Source of the DNA: Cyanophora paradoxa
Taxonomy: Eukaryota; Glaucocystophyceae; Cyanophorales; Cyanophoraceae
Direction: 5' to 3'
Length of the DNA stretch: 64,000 nt
Assembly (NCBI GenBank): GCA_004431415.1
Contig: QPMI01000572.1
Span: 310,001 to 374,000 of the forward strand
Shown: piece after piece, positions 59,546-64,000 of the stretch
How the letters are laid out: each line of letters opens with the position of its first letter
Position numbering within the stretch: position 1 is the stretch's first letter
The notes under the pieces: generated by a model
Databases searched by the model: none
What the model saw: only the letters and a program-made list of their open reading frames with translations
Told to the model about the DNA's origin: nothing
Position numbers and translations under genes: made by a program

Positions 59546-62500
59546 ATGTTCTACCTTTCGCGCTCAGCGAGCGCGCTGCGCCCGCTGGAAATCGAAGCGG
59601 AGCGAGAGTTGATGGCGGCACCGCGGCCGCGAGAGCCTTCCGTGCACGGAGGCACCGCGCTCTACGCTCCCTCGTTCAGCAGACAGTTCCCGTCCTGCAG
59701 CGGGCACGCGTCCGTCGTGCGCGGGCGCCAGATCATCGTTCTCGGCGGCTCGGCCGGCTCCCTCCTCGAGTCCTGTCCCGTCATCTGCTTCGACACGGGT
59801 CGGCGGCTCCGCGCTCCGCTCCGGCGCCGCAGCCGCCGCGTAGCTGACTGCTCCGCGGCGGCGCAGAGCGCGAGGCGTGGATGCGTCCGCACTGCATCGG
59901 GTGCGCGCCGCCCGCCGCGCTCCCCGCGCTCCGCTGACGAACCCCCTTCCAGCATCGGCCCCAAGCTCTCGCCGGCGCGGCCCCGCGCCGCCCTCCGCCG
60001 CCTCCAACCCGCCCGCGTGCGCGCTGAGGCCCGCGGCAGACGGGCGCGAGCGCGACGCTCGTCGGGAGCCGCGTCTGGCTCATCGGCGGCAAGCCCGACG
60101 AAGGGGACGGGCCCATATCCGTGTACGCCCTCGACGTTTCCTGCCAGGGTACCCCCCTCTTGCCCCCGCCCCGCCCCGCCCCGCCCGCCCGCTCACGCGC
60201 CCGACCACAGATACGTACCTCTGGAGAAGGGTACAGACGTTCGGCGAGGTGCCCAGCGCGAGGTGAGAGAAAACAAATCGTACCCTCGCAAGCCGCCCGC
60301 CGACTCGCGTACCCCCCAGGTACCGCCACGCGGCCTGCCGCGTGGGGGAGCACGAGATCTGGGTCGTCGGAGGGGTATCGGTCTCCTCCAGCGTCTTCGG
60401 CGGCGAGACGTCGCACCCCGACATCTTCCGCCTGGACACGCGTGCGCCTCTACCCCTCCCGGGCCTCGCCGCTCACCTGAGCCTCACCTGAGGCAGGGAC
60501 GCGGGTCTGGATGCGGCTCTGCACGACGGGCGAGAAGCTGCGGCCGCTCAGCGACCTCTCCGCCGCATGCATCGGAAAGGTCCCTCCCCCGATTCGAACC
60601 CGCACCCGCCTTCTTCCCCCCCCGATGCGCCGCAGCTCGTCGTGCTCTTCGGGGGCCGCGTGGACGGCAACTCCGTCTCCGCCGTCCGCACCGTCCAGAC
60701 CGGTTCGCGCCCGTGAGATCGGTCTGATTTACCGTACCCCCCTCGACGCCCGCCCCCACGGGGCCGCAGAGCACCCGCACGAGGTCTGCACGGTACCCTT
60801 CACCGGCGCCGAGCCCGAGCGGCGATCCTTTCACGCCGGTACCCAACTCCCGAACGCGCAACCCCCCTCCCCTCCCCGGCCTGAGCGGGCCCCAGCCGCG
60901 GCGGTGGGTGGTAGCCTCGTAGTGGCGGGGGGGAGGAACGGCTCCACGGGGCTCCTCCCCGACGCCGCCGTCTTCCACCTCGGTACCCCCTAAGCTCCAT
61001 CCCCTTCCCCCGGCATAGTTTTAACCAATCCGTGCAGCCTCCCGCTCCTGGACCGCCGTACCGCTGTCCGCGGACGAGCGCAGGCTCCTCTGCCGCAGGC
61101 GGGCGACGCCCCTTCTTCTCTCCCCCCCCCTCCCCGAGACCTGACGCGTACCCCCCGCAGCTCGCACACGGCGTCCCCAGTCGGGTCCCGCGTCTGGCTC
61201 CTAGGAGGGGAGGGCCTCCTCCCCTCCGCGGCCCACGACAACCTCCCCTGCCCCGTCGTCGCCCTCCACACGGGTACACCTTTTTGTGCCCAAAATTCAT
61301 CCCCCACCCCCCAATTTGGGCGCCAGGCCTGAAGGCGGGGTACGAGACGGCGGGGGGCGAGGCTGACGGGGACCCCGAGGAGGCGGACCTGTGGCGCAGC
61401 CTCGTACCAGTCTTCAACGACGACCCCGCGGGGGTACGTACATGCGCCCTCGCCTTTGAACTCTTCTTCCTCTGTACCCCGCCTAACTCTCCTCTTGCAC
61501 CTCTCAGGCTGTGGAGGAGCTGCTGGCTGCGCGGCGGGCGCGGCGGCGGGCGGCGCGGGGACCCTGCCCGCCCACCCCGCCCCGCCCAGACTCTGCCGAG
61601 GACGAGGCGCGCGGCGCCCCTCCGCCCCCTGCCGCCCCCACCCATCCATCCTCTTATCCTCCTATCCATAGGCGGCGGATGTGGCGCGGTTCCTGCGGCT
61701 GGCGGAGGGCCTCGACCGCGACCGCATCGGCGAGTACCTCGCCGCCCGGTGACCCTCGCCCCTCCCCGCCCCCCGCTGCCTTTGCGGCGCCCGCAAAGCG
61801 CTCTCCGGCTTCGATAGCATCCTACCTGTCTGCTGCTGTTTGCGGACGAGCTGTTTAACCAGTATCCATTTAACTATTTAACTATTTAACGGCCGCCCGG
61901 GGCCAGGTCTCCCGACCGGGCGGCGGCCCTGCGCGCCTTCATCGCCAGCCTCGACTTCCGGTGCGCCCAGGGCCCTCCCGAGGCCGGAAGAAAGAGACCC
62001 TAGACCTTCCTCGGGCTAGAGCTGGAGCTAATTATGGTCTTCTTCGACCGTAGACCTTAATCGAGCGGCTACGACAAGAGCTGCAGTCTAGAGCCCCGCT
62101 TGCCCTGTCCGAGCGAGCCCGGCCTCTAAGAGCGCGCGCTAGAAGCTCGAAGGCCCCATCCCACAGAGCCCGAGCGAGCCCAGGGGCGACCGGCCACTGG
62201 CCGCAGGAGACCCTAGACCCTCCTGGGGCGACTGGGGCTGGAGCTGCGGCCCCCGGCCTCTAAGAGCGCGCGCTTGGGAGGGCCCCGTCCCACACAGCCG
62301 CCCCCGCTCGCCTCGCCTCGCCTCGCCTCGCCCGCCCGGGCAGACTTGACCCCGTTCGGCGCGCCCCGCAGGGACGTACCCTTCGAGTTCGCCCTCCGGT
62401 GCGCCCCGCCCCTCTTCCCCTACCCCTCCCCGCCTAACCCCCCCCCCCTCCCCCCAAGCTACCTTTTCTCGCTGTTCCGCCCCCCCGGGGAGGCTCAACT

Positions 62501-64000
62501 CGTCGAGCGCGTCCTCGACGCCTTCGCCGAAAGGGCGCGCGCCCCGTACCCCCCGCCGCTACTCCCCACTCCTCACTTTCGGCGCAGTACTTCAGCGACA
62601 ACCCGCAGTCGCGCATCTTCTCTTCCGCCGCATCCGTCTCCTCCCTCGCCTACAGGTCCGTGGGTGCAGGGGTAGAGGATTGTCCGAGGCGGCCCGGCTG
62701 ACGCGCCGGGGCGCCGCCCCGCCCCGCAGCGTGCTCATGCTGAACACCTCCCGCCACAACCCCGCCGTCCGACCCTCCGACCGCGTGCGCCCCCCCCCTC
62801 CCCCCCCCCCCCCGGCCTCCGGTCTACGTACCCCTGTACCCCTCTCATCTTTCTACCCCCCCCCCCCCCCCAGATGAACCACAAGTCCTTCGTGCACGCC
62901 GTGCGGGACCCGCGCATCCCCGGCGGCCTTCACTTCCCCGACGTGCGCCGTATCCCCCTCCCAAACACGTACCCCCTCGCTGGAGCGATCGAACCTCCGC
63001 AGGCCTTCCTTGAAGCCCTGTACTACTCCATAAAGAAGGACTCCATCCGCCTCCAATCCCAGGTTTGTGTACCCGGCTCCCGTCTGATCTCCATGTACCC
63101 CCTCCCCGCTGACGTCGCTCCGTTCGCAGCCCGGCTCCGCCCGCGGGGGCCGCCGCCCATCCACGCCGGTCCGCCCCCTACTTTTTGCATATGCCGTACC
63201 CCGGCGCCATCGGTTGACGCCGTACCCCCCCAGGAATCCGGGTTCGGACCTGGGCCGGGCTCCGCCTCTTCATCTCGGTCCCCCTCCCCGACCCTCTCGG
63301 AGGGATCCGCGTGGAACTTCTCCGACCGGACGCGGTACCCCCCCGCGCTCCTCCCTCCTGATCCGCCCCCCTCACGGCTCGCGCAGGGCTCAGCAAGCGC
63401 GGCCGGCGGGGGAGGGCGTCACCGACCGGCGCGCGGTGGGCGTGGGGCCGGGGCCGGCCGTGCCCCCCGCCCACGCCCAGGCGCGCTCAGCGGCGCCAGG
63501 GCCCGCGCAGGGCCCCGAGGCGACCCCGGAACCCCTGCCCGACGCCTCGCCGCCCTCCCCGGTCTCGATGGGCCGTGTCGGTCCGGCCCCCTCCGACGAC
63601 TCCGAGCCCCTCATGGGCCCCGTCTCCCGAAGCGTACCCCCTTTCTCCTCCTCCTCCTCCGCCGCGGCCGGCGCCTCCTCGGGCCAGGCACCCCGGGCCG
63701 GGGCCCTGCACAGGCTGCGGAAGAGCCCCCTGAGCCCCGCCTCGCCCTTCCGGGCCGCCCCCTGCGACTCCTTCCGGTCCCCGGGCCCGCCCCCCGTCAC
63801 CGCTTCTCCCCCCCGGGACTCCCCGGCCAGCTCCCGCTCCGCTTCTCCCCCCGGGGGGGAGGACGACGACGACCCCGCCCACCCCACCCTCCGCCTGCTC
63901 GACCCGGAGGCCCGCGTACCCCCCTCCATCCCGATTCCCCCCCCCCCTCTTTCCTGAGCTTTCGCCTACGCAGGTCCCGACCGCCGCCGTTCTGCGGCCC
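59546..64000 (+). CDS. Kelch-repeat / Sec7-domain fusion (putative Arf GEF), 3' end outside window
   Basis: The start is MFYLSRSASALRPLEIEAER (59546) or the in-frame Met at 59611. Kelch-type blades follow in separate exons: GRQIIVLGGSAGSLLESCPV (~59725), SRVWLIGGKPDEGDGPISVY (~60070), YRHAACRVGEHEIWVVGG (~60315-60375), LVVLFGGRVDGNSVSAVRTV (~60635-60700), GGSLVVAGGRNGSTGLLPDA (~60910-60970) and GSRVWLLGGEGLLPSAAHDN (~61185-61240). A linker (GLKAGYETAGGEADGDPEEA) leads to a Sec7 domain: VARFLRLAEGLDRDRIGEYL (~61683-61740), ALRAFIASLDF-RDVPFEFAL across a 411-nt intron, YLFSLFRPPGEAQLVERVLD holding the catalytic glutamic finger (~62460-62520), and VLMLNTSRHNPAVRPSDR (~62730-62780). It ends HKSFVHAVRDPRIPGGLHFP and FLEALYYSIKKDSIRLQS (~62880-63060). 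Sec7 domains exchange GDP for GTP on Arf GTPases at membranes. The C-terminus is Ser/Pro-rich and runs off the window. Confidence 0.82.
61961..62371 (+). other. 411-nt intron inside the Sec7-coding region with internal duplication
   Basis: Bounded by a GTGCGCCC donor after LDF and a CCGCAG acceptor before DVPFEF. It contains two related blocks: gagaccctagacc(t/c)tcct followed by ctggagct at about 61994 and 62208, and ggcctctaagagcgcgcgct at about 62122 and 62255. The blocks suggest a tandem duplication of roughly 130-210 nt. It is several times longer than most introns here. Confidence 0.6.

Overview
The window looks like nuclear DNA of a compact, GC-rich, intron-dense unicellular eukaryote. 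Nearly every gene is broken into exons of about 40-300 nt by short introns (mostly 50-130 nt). Donors are GTGCG or GTACC(C)n, sometimes GC, and many introns have a CTGAC-like branch site just before a GCAG acceptor. Gene content is eukaryotic: UBLCP1-type CTD phosphatase, Cdc7-like kinase, TALE homeodomain, F-box, RING/TRAF, Sec7 and Kelch. The GC content, tiny introns and GC-AG splicing suggest an alga (a pelagophyte- or haptophyte-like lineage); this is inference, and no marker fixes the taxon.

Layout, left to right. 502-2589 (-) UBLCP1-like phosphatase. 2816-7469 (+) Cdc7-like kinase with a long N-terminal extension, running into an unresolved exon chain at 7591-11491. 11585-18070 (+) a large zinc-finger/AT-hook acidic protein, apparently chromatin-associated. 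18348-21804 a Gag-only LTR-type element with near-identical 402-bp direct repeats. 22080-24663 (-) TALE homeodomain factor. 25063-29506 (+) membrane-anchored subtilase-like protein. 30607-32787 (-) duplicated DUF4215-type cysteine-rich protein. 33434-34703 (-) F-box/beta-helix protein. 34824-37690 (+) FtsH-type AAA ATPase with no visible protease domain. 38140-38696 (-) RING plus TRAF-type zinc finger. 39239-45291 (+) giant coiled-coil protein built from many tiny exons. 45909-46821 (-) small membrane protein. 47460-58909 (-) secreted WD40-like protein carrying a 2.35-kb exon cassette amplified almost three times. 59546 to beyond the window (+) a Kelch-Sec7 fusion.

Neighbouring genes are usually divergent or convergent, separated by 0.1-1.1 kb, so several spacers probably act as two-way promoters. 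No operon-like functional grouping is seen; the loci look like independent housekeeping, signalling and cell-surface genes. Spacers and longer introns are lower in GC and rich in short palindromic words (CTAG, GCATGC, AGATCT, GCGCCGGCGC types), unlike the exons.

CDS coordinates are gene spans from first to last recognised codon, introns included. Exon joins were read by eye from splice signals and frame continuity, so individual junctions and some starts are uncertain. The best leads are the amplified cassette with a frame-deciding G run, the Kelch-Sec7 fusion, the protease-less FtsH-like ATPase, the unusual subtilase catalytic positions, and the two-class splice-donor system.
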